From contig JAWKRB010000018.1 of the NCBI GenBank assembly GCA_041389885.1, positions 1 to 64,000 on the forward strand: a DNA stretch of 64,000 nucleotides, written 5' to 3'. Shown one piece after another: positions 1-7,975 of the stretch. How positions within the stretch are numbered: position 1 is the stretch's first letter; each line of letters begins with the position of its first letter. The position numbers and the translations under genes are program-made. The notes below the pieces were generated by a model. That model ran no database searches. It saw only the letters and a program-made list of their open reading frames with translations, and was not told the origin of the DNA. Source of the stretch: JAWKRB01 sp041389885. Lineage in GTDB: Bacteria; Myxococcota_A; Polyangia; Polyangiales; Ga0077539.

Positions 1-984
1 CCCGGAGTCGCCCTCGCGTTCCTCGAGGCCGCCGCCGCGAGCCCCTGCGCCTGGGCGGGTGATCGAACCTATTTCATTGCAGCGCAAGCGTATGCGCGGT
101 TTCTCGCCGAGGCGGGCACCCCGGTGAGCGGCTCGGCGTGCGGCGGCGGCCGCTGCGAGGGCCTCGACGATCGCCGCGGGTGGATGTGGCAGGTCGACGC
201 GGTTCGCGCGCACCGGACCCTCTCGCGGAGCTGGGGCGCCCTCCAGCGCCTCGACCCGAGGTACACGCCGCGCCGTCTGCGGGAGCACGACGCGGGGGCG
301 GGGAGGCTCCTCGACGGCCTCCCGAGCTACGTCGCGCCGACGCTCGACCGCGCGCTCGAGCGGGACGGCAACTGGCCCGGGGACTTCACCTGGGCGTCGG
401 TCGCCCGCGCGATGGCGGCGCTCCGGAGCCCGTCGGCCTGGTCGATGCGCGCGTTCCCCGAGGCCCGGCGGCTCCATCAGCATCAAATGGATCGCGCGGC
501 GGTGTGGAGCGCGCCCGAGGCGTCGTCGCAAGAGCGCGCGCCGCTCTTCGCCGCCCTCGTCGATTACTGGCGCACGGGCGTCTGGACCCCGCCGCGAGAC
601 GCACCGGTCCTCTACCGCGGCGTCCGAATGCGCCGCGCGGTCGACGCCGCCGCGGGGTGGAACACCGAGGACGTGCTCCGGGTGATCGGCCCGCCCGACG
701 ACGAGGGGCTGCAGATCATGGCCGCGGTGGCGCCTCGGCTGAGCGGGCGACGACCCTCGGCGGAGCACTGGGTGCGCGCCGCCCTCGGGTACGCGCCGCC
801 CTCGACGCGCAGCGGCGCCGCGCAGGTGATCCACCTCGCGCGCGTGGTGAGCACGGCCCGGCGGCTGAGGCTCGCGTCGGTGGCAGACGAGGCCGAGGCT
901 CGCCGCGCCGCGGCCCTCGACGCGCTGCTCGCGCGCGACCCGTGGGTGAGCGCGGTGCTCGACGGGGCCCGCGCCGCGCCTTGA
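1..984 (+). CDS. Hypothetical protein, 5' end outside window
   Basis: The reading frame is open from base 1 to the stop at 984, so this is the C-terminal 327 residues of a longer protein. The frame runs through the first in-frame GTG at 124 without a stop, and the upstream residues (…AYARFLAEAGTPVSG) look protein-like, so 124 is not a convincing start. No domain is recognised. The visible part is rich in Trp, Arg and Ala, has one CGGGRCEG segment, and has no membrane segment. It ends 61 bases before the amine oxidase on the same strand and may be co-transcribed with it. Function unknown. Confidence 0.6.
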   Translation, partial: PGVALAFLEAAAASPCAWAGDRTYFIAAQAYARFLAEAGTPVSGSACGGGRCEGLDDRRGWMWQVDAVRAHRTLSRSWGALQRLDPRYTPRRLREHDAGAGRLLDGLPSYVAPTLDRALERDGNWPGDFTWASVARAMAALRSPSAWSMRAFPEARRLHQHQMDRAAVWSAPEASSQERAPLFAALVDYWRTGVWTPPRDAPVLYRGVRMRRAVDAAAGWNTEDVLRVIGPPDDEGLQIMAAVAPRLSGRRPSAEHWVRAALGYAPPSTRSGAAQVIHLARVVSTARRLRLASVADEAEARRAAALDALLARDPWVSAVLDGARAAP

Positions 985-1045
985 GCGGAGCGCGCGCGTT
1001 GCGCGTCGCGGCGCCATCTGCGAAGGTCTCGGGTCGCTGCGCGAG

Positions 1046-2578
1046 ATGACCCGGACGCCCCTCCTCCAGCGCCTCCTGTCGCGGCTTCGTGACGAGACCT
1101 CAGCACCTGGGCCGAGCGACCCGGGGCGTCGTCGGGTGCTCCTCGCCGCGGGGGCTTCGGCCGCGGGCTGCGCCTTCGGGTCATCGTACGGCGACCTGTC
1201 ACCGACACGTCCTCGCGGTCGGGTCGACACGGCCCGCGTCGCCGTGGCCGTGGTGGGCGGGGGGCTGGCGGGGCTCGTGGCGGCCTGGCGGCTCCGCCAG
1301 CGTGGGGTGTCCGCGACGCTCTACGAGGCCAGCGGGCGCGTGGGGGGCAGGGCGTTCACCTCGCGCGAGGTGTTCCCCGTGCGCGTCGAGCTGGGGGGCG
1401 AGTTCGTCGGCGGAGCGCACCGCGCCCTGCGCGCCCTCGCCGCGGAGCTGGGCGTCGACCTCGTCGACCTCGGCGCCTCGTCGCGGAGCCTCTCCCGCGC
1501 GCAGATCCTCCTGCAGGGCACCAGCTGGACCGAGGACCAGGCCGTGTCGATGCTGCGCCCGCTCGTCCCCCTCATCGCGCGCGACCTCGCCGCGGTGGGC
1601 CCGGGCCCCGTGAATTGGCAGCATCACACGCCGGGCGCCGAGGCGCTCGACCAGCTCTCGCTCGCGGGCTGGATGGAGCGCAACGGGGTGTCGGGCGCCG
1701 CCCGCGCGCTCCTCGAGGCGGCCTTCGTGAGCGAGCACGGCGTCGACGCAGACAGCCAGAGCGCGCTGCCCTTCTTGTGGTCCCTCGGCAGGGCGGGCGC
1801 GCGCGAGCGGCTCTTCGCCGTGGACGACCGGCGCTTCGTGATGCGAGATGGCAGCGGCGCCCTGGCCCGCGCGCTGGAGTCGAGGCTGGGGCCTGCGATC
1901 CAGCGCGGCAACACCCTCGTCGCGCTCCGCTCGCGCCCCGACGGCCGCGTTCGCTGCGTCTTCGACCGCGGCAGCGCGTCGCTCGAGCTCGACGCCGCGC
2001 GGGTGGTGCTCGCGCTGCCCTTCTCGCAGCTCCGGCGGTGCGAGATCGAGCTGGAGCTCCCGGCGATCAAGCGCCGCGCCATCGCCGAGCTCGCCCACGG
2101 CACCGGCGCCAAGGTCGTCGTCGGCCTGCGGGGTCGACCGTGGGGCGCGGCGGACGGCGCGACGATCTCCGACGGCGGCGTCTACCAGGAGAGCTGGGAC
2201 TCGAGCCGCGGCCTCGGGGGCGACGACGCGCTGCTCACGGCCTACAGCGGCGGCCGCACCGGCGTGCGCGTCGGCGAGAGCAACCCCGAGGCGCAGGGCA
2301 GGCGCTTCATCGACGCGGTCGACGTGCTGCTCCCCGGGACCGCCAACGCCTTCACGGGACGCGCGGCGAGGATGCACTGGTCGAGCGCGCGCTTCTTCGA
2401 AGGGAGCTTCTCGGTGTACGCCCCGGGCGACGTGACCCGCATCGGCGGCTCGGAGGGCTTCGCCGTCGGGAGGCTCCACTTCGCGGGCGAGCACACGAGC
2501 GCCCGCGCTCGGTCTTCGATGGAGGGCGCGGTGGAGTCAGGGGAGCGCGCGGCCGCCGAGGTCCTCGCCGCGCGCTGA
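1046..2578 (+). CDS. Secreted FAD-dependent amine oxidase
   Basis: 510 residues. The N-terminus carries an RRR (28-30) followed by a hydrophobic stretch and Cys42 in a lipobox-like AAGC, suggesting a Tat-type lipoprotein signal. The FAD dinucleotide-binding motif VVGGGLAGL lies at about 69-77, followed by YEASGRVGGRAF, the classic flavin amine oxidase pattern. The C-terminal LHFAGEHTSARARSSMEGA (about 477-495) is the second FAD-contact motif of monoamine oxidases. These enzymes oxidise primary or secondary amines with O2, yielding imine and H2O2. The substrate cannot be read from sequence. The length is normal for the family. It is probably exported folded, as cofactor-bearing Tat substrates are. 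Confidence 0.88.
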   Translation: MTRTPLLQRLLSRLRDETSAPGPSDPGRRRVLLAAGASAAGCAFGSSYGDLSPTRPRGRVDTARVAVAVVGGGLAGLVAAWRLRQRGVSATLYEASGRVGGRAFTSREVFPVRVELGGEFVGGAHRALRALAAELGVDLVDLGASSRSLSRAQILLQGTSWTEDQAVSMLRPLVPLIARDLAAVGPGPVNWQHHTPGAEALDQLSLAGWMERNGVSGAARALLEAAFVSEHGVDADSQSALPFLWSLGRAGARERLFAVDDRRFVMRDGSGALARALESRLGPAIQRGNTLVALRSRPDGRVRCVFDRGSASLELDAARVVLALPFSQLRRCEIELELPAIKRRAIAELAHGTGAKVVVGLRGRPWGAADGATISDGGVYQESWDSSRGLGGDDALLTAYSGGRTGVRVGESNPEAQGRRFIDAVDVLLPGTANAFTGRAARMHWSSARFFEGSFSVYAPGDVTRIGGSEGFAVGRLHFAGEHTSARARSSMEGAVESGERAAAEVLAAR

Positions 2579-2593
2579 GGGGCGCCGGCGAGC

Positions 2594-3403
2594 TCAGGGC
2601 CCTTGGCGCCCGCGGCGCGCTCGGTCGAGGAAGGTCACCGCGAGGGCGAGGGTGGGCACCGCCGCCGCCCACTCGGCGGAGGCCAGCGGCGCGAGGAGCC
2701 AGACGCCGAAGTATCCCCAGCAGAGCCCCGTCACGAGGCTGATCCTGCGCTGCGCCGCGGGGCCCAGGTGCGTGACCCGACCCTGCATCAGCGCGCGGAC
2801 CATCATCACCAGGGTGCCGAGCGTCGCCGTCGCGAAGGCGAGGGTCGCGAGGGCGAAGAGCGCGCGCTGCGCTGGCGTCTGCCAGGTGATGTCGCCCGCG
2901 GCCCCGCGGAGCGCCGACGACAGCAGGGCGCGCCCCTCGGCGGCGTCTTCTTCGCGGGTGAGCACCGAGAGCTGCACCGCGTTGCCCCGCGTGGGGAGCA
3001 GCGCCGCGATGCGAAAGACGCCCGCGCCAGAGGGCGTTCTCCCGCGGCCCGCGCTCGTGGGGAGCGTGTGGCCGAACGCGGGCAGCCCGCCCGGCTGATC
3101 GTCGAAGCGGAACGGCGCGCCGAGGGAGAAGGCTCCGCGCTCCTCGGCGGTGAGCGCGCGCTGGGGGAGCTCGCCGCCCAGCCGCAGGAGCTGGATCACC
3201 ACCGGACCGCGGCCCGCGGCGGGCGCGCGTCGATAGGTGCCCAGCACCGCGGGGCCCGCGGGCTGCTCCGCGTAGGGCTCGAAGCCCGGCGGGAGCGGGA
3301 GCGACAGCGCGGGGTCTGAGAAGCGCGCCCTGCGCTGCGCCCATGCGGGTGTGGCGAAGGCGGCGAGGGTGACCAGCGCGATCACAAGGCGGGGCGGGCG
3401 CAC
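2594..3403 (-). CDS. Exported membrane protein of unknown function
   Basis: 269 residues. It starts with a clear signal peptide (MRPPRLVIALVTLAAFATPAWA, cut after AWA). A soluble domain of about 165 residues follows, then a helix-length hydrophobic stretch near 192-218 and a longer one, possibly two helices, near 229-260. It ends in a basic tail (RARRGRQGP). The soluble part has a motif with PGFEPYAEQPAGPAVLGTY but no family I recognise. It is convergent with the amine oxidase, with a 15-base gap. It probably sits in the inner membrane with the N-terminal domain in the periplasm. Confidence 0.65.
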   Translation of the reverse strand: MRPPRLVIALVTLAAFATPAWAQRRARFSDPALSLPLPPGFEPYAEQPAGPAVLGTYRRAPAAGRGPVVIQLLRLGGELPQRALTAEERGAFSLGAPFRFDDQPGGLPAFGHTLPTSAGRGRTPSGAGVFRIAALLPTRGNAVQLSVLTREEDAAEGRALLSSALRGAAGDITWQTPAQRALFALATLAFATATLGTLVMMVRALMQGRVTHLGPAAQRRISLVTGLCWGYFGVWLLAPLASAEWAAAVPTLALAVTFLDRARRGRQGP

Positions 3404-3494
3404 GCCCTACGATACCCTCACGGGACGGGGTGCGCTGAATGGAGCGCGCCCGTCGCGCCTCGCGATCGCGGCGAGGCGATCTTGACGGGGACAC

Positions 3495-3524
3495 TTGACC
3501 CGCCGCGACGCCCCGAACGATAAC
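3495..3524 (+). promoter_or_regulatory. Candidate sigma70-type promoter for the Crp-family gene
   Basis: TTGACC (3495-3500), 18 bases, then GATAAC (3519-3524), about 70 bases upstream of the Crp-type regulator. The -35 matches consensus 5/6 and the -10 matches 4/6. In DNA this GC-rich such a pair is uncommon, but no transcription data support it. Confidence 0.35.
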
Positions 3525-3594
3525 CTCCGACGAGTCGGTCGAGTGCCCGCTGGGGAGCGATGCTCCAGAGAGGCGTGAGAGAGGAGCGGCGTCG

Positions 3595-4329
3595 TTGGAT
3601 CAGCGCACAGTTCTCGCGCGTCACCCGGTGTTCTCGGCGCTCCCTCCCGAAGACCTCGCGCACCTCGCCACGGTCGGACATTTCAAGCGGGCGAGGCGCG
3701 GCGACGTGCTCTGGAAGAAGGGCGACGACGCGCGGCACTTCAACCTGGTGGTGCAGGGGCTCGCGGCGATCTTCGTCCCCTGCGGCGCAGGCCGATCGAT
3801 CATGGTGGGGCTCTTCGAGCCGGGGCAGACGGTGGGCGATCACAGCGCCCTGGAGGGCACGGCGTACACCAGCTCGGCCTTCGCGTTCACCTCGCCGCAG
3901 ACCCTGCTCGCGCTCCCTCGCGACCCGGTGCTCGACGCCCTGACGCGGAGCGGCCCGGCGGCGGTGGCCTTCGGCCGCAACCTCGGGCGAATAAACGAGC
4001 TGATCACGCAGCGGTTGGCGCTCTCGACCACCACCGCCGACGCCCGCCTCGCGCGCATCCTCCTCGACCTCGCGGAGCGCTTCGGCGACGAGCTCGAAGA
4101 CGGCTCGACGCTGATCCCGCTGCGCATCACCCGGTCGCAGCTCGCGTCGCTGGTGGGCGCCACGGTCGAGACCACGATCCGCACGCTCTCGCGGTGGCAC
4201 CGCGACGGTCACCTGGTGAGTGACGAGCTGGGCATCGTGATCAAGCGCGCCGACCGGCTCGCCGAGGTCGCGGGCGCGGCGCTGGGCGCCCACGGCGAGG
4301 TGACGCCCCCGCCTGGATTCGAGGGGTGA
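3595..4329 (+). CDS. Crp/Fnr-family transcriptional regulator
   Basis: 244 residues from a TTG start preceded by a purine-rich stretch (gagaggag). Residues about 10-125 form a cyclic-nucleotide-binding-type beta barrel (HPVFSALPPEDL…, GDVLWKKGD, VGDHSALEG). A C-terminal winged helix (ITRSQLASLVGATVETTIRTL, about 177-197) is the Crp recognition helix region. The canonical cAMP-contact RSE-type motif is not obvious, so the effector is unknown. It overlaps the next gene by four bases (GTGA), so it is probably the first gene of the RiPP-like operon and may be its local regulator; that role is inferred from position only. Confidence 0.85.
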   Translation: MDQRTVLARHPVFSALPPEDLAHLATVGHFKRARRGDVLWKKGDDARHFNLVVQGLAAIFVPCGAGRSIMVGLFEPGQTVGDHSALEGTAYTSSAFAFTSPQTLLALPRDPVLDALTRSGPAAVAFGRNLGRINELITQRLALSTTTADARLARILLDLAERFGDELEDGSTLIPLRITRSQLASLVGATVETTIRTLSRWHRDGHLVSDELGIVIKRADRLAEVAGAALGAHGEVTPPPGFEG

Positions 4330-4724
4330 GCCTCGCGGTCCGGGCGATCGTCGCCGCGCTCCGCGACGGGCAGACCGTGCGGTGGGTCGTTCGCGGGGGC
4401 AGCATGTGGCCGGCGATCCCAGACGGGAGCGAGGTCGAGGTGACGCCCTGCGCCGCAAGCGATTTGCGCGTGGGAGAGGTCGCGGCGTTCTGCCGGGGAG
4501 GGGCCCTCGTGGTCCACCGGGTGATCGCGCGCTCGGGCGACGGGCTGCGGTTTCGAGGCGACAGCCTGCGCCGCGACGACGGCCTGGTGCCGCCGGGCGA
4601 GGTGCTCGGGCGCGCGAAGGTGCTACGACGCGCTCGGCTCCGGTGGACGCGGCCGAGGCGGGACAAGCTCCTCGGCGCGGCGCGCGCGGCGCTTGAATGG
4701 CTCCGCGCCCACGCACAACCTTGA
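4326..4724 (+). CDS. S24/S26-type peptidase (signal-peptidase-like, soluble)
   Basis: 132 residues, GTG start overlapping the upstream stop. The GGSMWP motif (24-29) holds the presumed nucleophile Ser26. VVHRVI (62-67) matches the box of ER-type signal peptidases in which His is the general base (here His64). FRGDS (77-81) corresponds to the GDN/GDD box. There is no membrane anchor and the length is the bare catalytic core. Small S24/S26-like proteins of this kind recur next to PqqD, HPr-kinase-like and nucleotidyltransferase genes in RiPP loci. It is a candidate leader peptidase for the peptide at 11815, although its hydrophobic-substrate ancestry leaves that open. Confidence 0.75.
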   Translation: MSLAVRAIVAALRDGQTVRWVVRGGSMWPAIPDGSEVEVTPCAASDLRVGEVAAFCRGGALVVHRVIARSGDGLRFRGDSLRRDDGLVPPGEVLGRAKVLRRARLRWTRPRRDKLLGAARAALEWLRAHAQP

Positions 4725-4734
4725 TGCGCCCACG

Positions 4735-5598
4735 ATGAACCGCTGGAAGCTCTCGATCGCAGGTCTCCCCGTCGCCGTCACCGCCGAGGGGAGCGTGAGG
4801 CTCGACCACGTCGAGGCCCGCTTCGGCGCCTTCGCGCGCTGCCCGTGGGACGACGACCTGCCCCCCTGGCAGCTCGCCGTGCGGGCGACCGACGACTGGG
4901 CGCCGCCCCGGCCGGTGCTGGCGCCGCTGCCGGGGGCCGACGTGCGCTGGCTCGCCGACGACCGGGTGGAGCTCCTCCGCGCCTACGACCTCACCACCAT
5001 GGAGCTCACCGCGCGGCGCGTGCAGAGCGAGGGCAGAACCTCCGTGGCGACGGTGCCGGTGGTCGATCCCACCGTGGTCGACACGCCCCTGCGGTTCATC
5101 GCGTCGCTCGGCCTGCCGCCGCACGACGGCCTGCTGATGCACGCGAGCGGCTACGCCGACGACCGCGGCGCGGTGCTCTTCCTCGCGACCTCGGGCGGGG
5201 GAAAGACCACCACCGCGCGCAAGCTCCCGCACGCGCACGTGCTCTCCGACGATCAGGTCGCCCTGCGCCGCGTCGCCGGAGCGTGGACCGCCTGGGCGCT
5301 GCCCTTCGTGGGCGAGTACCGCCGCGCGACCGTGCCGCGGCGCGGGCCGCTGCGCGCGCTGGTGATCCTCGCGCAGGGGAGCGAGGTGCGGATGGCCCGG
5401 CTGTCGCCTTCGGCGGCGATCGCGCCGATCCTGCGCTGCGTGGTGAACTTCGCGCCGGGCGCGCACGCGGCGCGGCTCCTCGACCTCGCCGCCGACCTCG
5501 CCGCGGCGGTGCCCGTGACGCGCCTCACCCTCGAGCGGTCGACGCCCATGGAGCCCTTGCTCGACGCCCTCCTCGCGCCCCGGGCGCCGGACCGCTAG
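4735..5598 (+). CDS. HPr-kinase-like P-loop protein, copy 1
   Basis: 287 residues from ATG 4735; an in-frame TTG at 4693 would overlap the upstream gene by 32 bases. The domain begins around LLMHASGY (133-140), followed by the P-loop ATSGGGKTTTA (151-161) and LSDDQVAL, the HPr kinase/PEP carboxykinase fold pattern also seen in lasso-peptide kinases such as those of the paeninodin type. Those enzymes phosphorylate the C-terminal Ser of a precursor peptide. The 130-residue N-terminal part is not similar to classic HprK. The precursor-like peptide downstream ends in Ser, which fits such a role. Tandem with a second, more divergent paralogue. Confidence 0.72.
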   Translation: MNRWKLSIAGLPVAVTAEGSVRLDHVEARFGAFARCPWDDDLPPWQLAVRATDDWAPPRPVLAPLPGADVRWLADDRVELLRAYDLTTMELTARRVQSEGRTSVATVPVVDPTVVDTPLRFIASLGLPPHDGLLMHASGYADDRGAVLFLATSGGGKTTTARKLPHAHVLSDDQVALRRVAGAWTAWALPFVGEYRRATVPRRGPLRALVILAQGSEVRMARLSPSAAIAPILRCVVNFAPGAHAARLLDLAADLAAAVPVTRLTLERSTPMEPLLDALLAPRAPDR

Positions 5599-6327
5599 GT
5601 GGTCGCGCTCCGCCTCGGCCCGCTCTCGTACGAGCTCGTGGGGGCGCGCCCGCGCTTTCTCGATCCGTACCTCGTCGCGGGGGTCGGCGCGCGTCGCGTC
5701 GAGGTGGCCGTGGGCGAGGGCGAGACGCCGGTGCGCGACGCCTCGGTGACGGTCGAGGCGGCGAGGCACAGGGTGTTTCTGCGCCCCGGCGCCGACCCTG
5801 AGCGCTCGCTCCACGCCCCGCTCGCCGAGCTCGCCGCCCGCGACCTGCCCGAGCACGGCGCGCTGCTGCTCCACGCGAGCGCGGTGCGCGTGGCGGGCGG
5901 GGTCGCGCTGCTCGTGGGCCCCCCCTCGGTGGGCAAGACGACCTTCGCGCGTCACGACCCCTCGCGGGCCTTCGCGGGCAACGCGGCCTGCGCGCGGCGG
6001 GTCGGTGGACGCTGGCGCGCCGAGGCGCTGCCCTTCGCGAGCGACCCCGACCCCGACCTCGACGCGAGGGGCGCGGAGACCCTCGTCGCCGTGGTCGAGC
6101 TGCGCCGGGGGGTCGAAGGTTTTGAATGGATCCCTCCCGCCCGCGCAACAGGGCTGATCATGAGGCGTATTGGCGCCACCACCCTGGACGACCCCTGGCG
6201 CCGAGAGCGCGCCCTCGCGGCGCTCGACCTCGCCGCGTCGGTTGCGCTAGCTTCGCTCGGCGTGGCGGGGAGGGCGTCTGACCTCGAGCGCCTCGATCGC
6301 AGCCTCCTCGCGAGCCAACGACCATGA
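5599..6327 (+). CDS. HPr-kinase-like P-loop protein, copy 2
   Basis: 242 residues, GTG start directly abutting the upstream stop (TAG|GTG). It has the same architecture as copy 1: ALLLHASAV (88-96), then a P-loop GPPSVGKTT (107-115). It lacks the LSDDQV segment; FAGNAACARR stands at that place, so the second acidic/metal-binding motif is altered. It could be a kinase with a different acceptor, a regulatory partner of copy 1, or an inactive paralogue. It overlaps the PqqD-like gene by four bases (ATGA), so both are surely in one transcript. Confidence 0.68.
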   Translation: MVALRLGPLSYELVGARPRFLDPYLVAGVGARRVEVAVGEGETPVRDASVTVEAARHRVFLRPGADPERSLHAPLAELAARDLPEHGALLLHASAVRVAGGVALLVGPPSVGKTTFARHDPSRAFAGNAACARRVGGRWRAEALPFASDPDPDLDARGAETLVAVVELRRGVEGFEWIPPARATGLIMRRIGATTLDDPWRRERALAALDLAASVALASLGVAGRASDLERLDRSLLASQRP

Positions 6328-6608
6328 ATTCCGACGTGATTCTTCGCCACAGCCCCGACGTCGCCTGGCGGCGCATCGACGGCCTCGTCGCGATCATCTC
6401 GCTCGAGGCGAACCGCGTCAGGCTGCTGAACCGCGTCGGGAGCTTTCTCTGGGAGCGCTGCGACGGGAGCACGCCCGAGGCGCTCGTGGGCGACACCTGC
6501 GCGCGCTTCGAGGTGGCCGAGTCGACGGCGCGACGCGACATCGACGCGGTCGTCCGTGACCTCGTGTCCCGCGGGCTCATCACGACGTCTCCGAGCGGGA
6601 TGGCGTGA
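6324..6608 (+). CDS. PqqD-family peptide-binding protein (RiPP recognition element)
   Basis: 94 residues. The sequence RHSPDVAWRRIDG, then AIISLEANRVRLLNRVGSFLW and a C-terminal winged-helix half (FEVAESTARRDIDAVVRDLVSRGLI) is the standard PqqD/RRE fold, which binds the leader of a precursor peptide and presents it to the modifying enzyme. It is located between the kinases and the radical SAM gene and overlaps both by a few bases. Family assignment is strong; the cognate leader is inferred to be that of the peptide at 11815. Confidence 0.85.
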   Translation: MNSDVILRHSPDVAWRRIDGLVAIISLEANRVRLLNRVGSFLWERCDGSTPEALVGDTCARFEVAESTARRDIDAVVRDLVSRGLITTSPSGMA

Positions 6609-7879
6609 TGGGCGAGCCCTGCGTCACGCACCCTGACGGCGGGTACCGCAACGGGCACGAGCTCCTCGCCGCGCTCGCGGCGCGGCAGCGCGCCCCGGTC
6701 GCGGCGCACCTGCAGGTGGCCGACCGCTGCAACCACGCCTGCGCGCACTGCTACCAGGTGCAGGGGCAGCGCGGCGAGCTGAGCTTCGAGGGCCTGTGCG
6801 AGGTGCTCGACCGCCTCGCGTCGGCGGGCGTGCTGATGCTCAACGTCAGCGGCGGCGAGGCGACGCTGCGTACCGACCTGGTGGCGATCCTCCGCGAGGC
6901 GCGGCGCCGCGGCTTCGCCCTGCGGCTGTACACCAACGCGTTCCTCGTCGACGACCGCCTCGCGGGCGAGATCGCTGAGGTGGGCGTGCTCGAGGTCCAC
7001 GTCAGCCTCTACTCCGATGTCGCGGGAGACCACGACGCGGTGACGCGGGTCCCGGGCTCCTGGGAGCCGAGCCGCCCGCGGGGTGAGGCGCTCCGGGGCG
7101 GGGGCGTTCGGGTGGTCCTCAAGGCTCCGGCCACGTGGTCGCCGACGCCGCGGGGCGCGCAGGGCGTCGAGCGCATCTCGAGTGGAGCTGGGGTGCGCCT
7201 TCATCGCCAGCTCCGAGACGTCCTCGCGAAGACGGCCTCGAGACGCTCGAGGTCGCGCCCGGACCCCGACGCGCTGGTGCGAGACGGCTGCTGCGGCCCT
7301 GGTCCCCCGGAGAGGATCAGAACGCGCTGCGCGCAAGAAGATCGGCGCCGCGTCCTGCGGGTGGGCACCAAGAGCCTCGTGGTGCTCTCGAACGGCGACG
7401 TGCAGGCCTGCACCGACACCCCGCTGCTCATGGGCAACCTCGCGAGCGGGAGCTGGGACGACGTGCTGGCGTCCCCCGACCTTCCGCTGTTCCACTCGCT
7501 GACCTGGGGCGACGTGCACGGCTGCCGCGACTGCGACCTGCTGGGCGCCTGCGCGCGGTGCCACGCGTCGGCGCTCCACGAGGCCGGCGACTACCTCGGC
7601 CCCTACGCGGGGGCCTGCGCGAGGGCGCGCGCCCGGTACGGCGCGGGGGCCGGGGGCCTCGAAGTGCTCGCCCCCGCCGAGGGTTGCGCCGCCGACCGGA
7701 GCGCGCTCGTCGGCCCGTATCGCATCGAGGCTCCAGGGGTTCTTCGGCCCATCCCCGACGTGGTGACGGCTGAGGACGAGGCCCGCGCGCAGCGCCACCC
7801 GTGGATCCGTCGGGGCGAAGGGGCGCCCCAGGCCCGGCTGGTCTCGCTGCGCCTGGGCCGGGACCGGCACCCACCATGA
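6605..7879 (+). CDS. Radical SAM/SPASM peptide-modifying enzyme (frame-broken in the middle)
   Basis: 424 residues as read. The [4Fe-4S] motif CNHACAHC (Cys42, 46, 49) is followed by the SAM-binding NVSGGEATLR. A C-terminal SPASM-type Cys cluster includes VQACTDT, GCRDCDLLGACARCHAS and a late GAC. Between about 7060 and 7340 the conserved sequence hops between frames: GVRVVLKAPAT in the main frame, ELGCAFIASSET in one other, PREDGLETLEVAP in the third, then DPDALVRDG back in the main frame. This implies at least three or four indels, most simply consensus errors. The family (PqqE/sactisynthase-like) makes C-C or C-S crosslinks on peptides. Start is GTG 6605 or ATG 6608, overlapping the PqqD-like stop. 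Confidence 0.8.
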   Translation: MMGEPCVTHPDGGYRNGHELLAALAARQRAPVAAHLQVADRCNHACAHCYQVQGQRGELSFEGLCEVLDRLASAGVLMLNVSGGEATLRTDLVAILREARRRGFALRLYTNAFLVDDRLAGEIAEVGVLEVHVSLYSDVAGDHDAVTRVPGSWEPSRPRGEALRGGGVRVVLKAPATWSPTPRGAQGVERISSGAGVRLHRQLRDVLAKTASRRSRSRPDPDALVRDGCCGPGPPERIRTRCAQEDRRRVLRVGTKSLVVLSNGDVQACTDTPLLMGNLASGSWDDVLASPDLPLFHSLTWGDVHGCRDCDLLGACARCHASALHEAGDYLGPYAGACARARARYGAGAGGLEVLAPAEGCAADRSALVGPYRIEAPGVLRPIPDVVTAEDEARAQRHPWIRRGEGAPQARLVSLRLGRDRHPP

Positions 7880-7975
7880 CGTCGCGCGCGCCGCTCCATC
7901 GAGGGGGCGGCTGCCTGACGGGACTGTGGTACACCTCCGACCGCTCTTACTCTCCCTCCGGATGAGGCATCGAAA

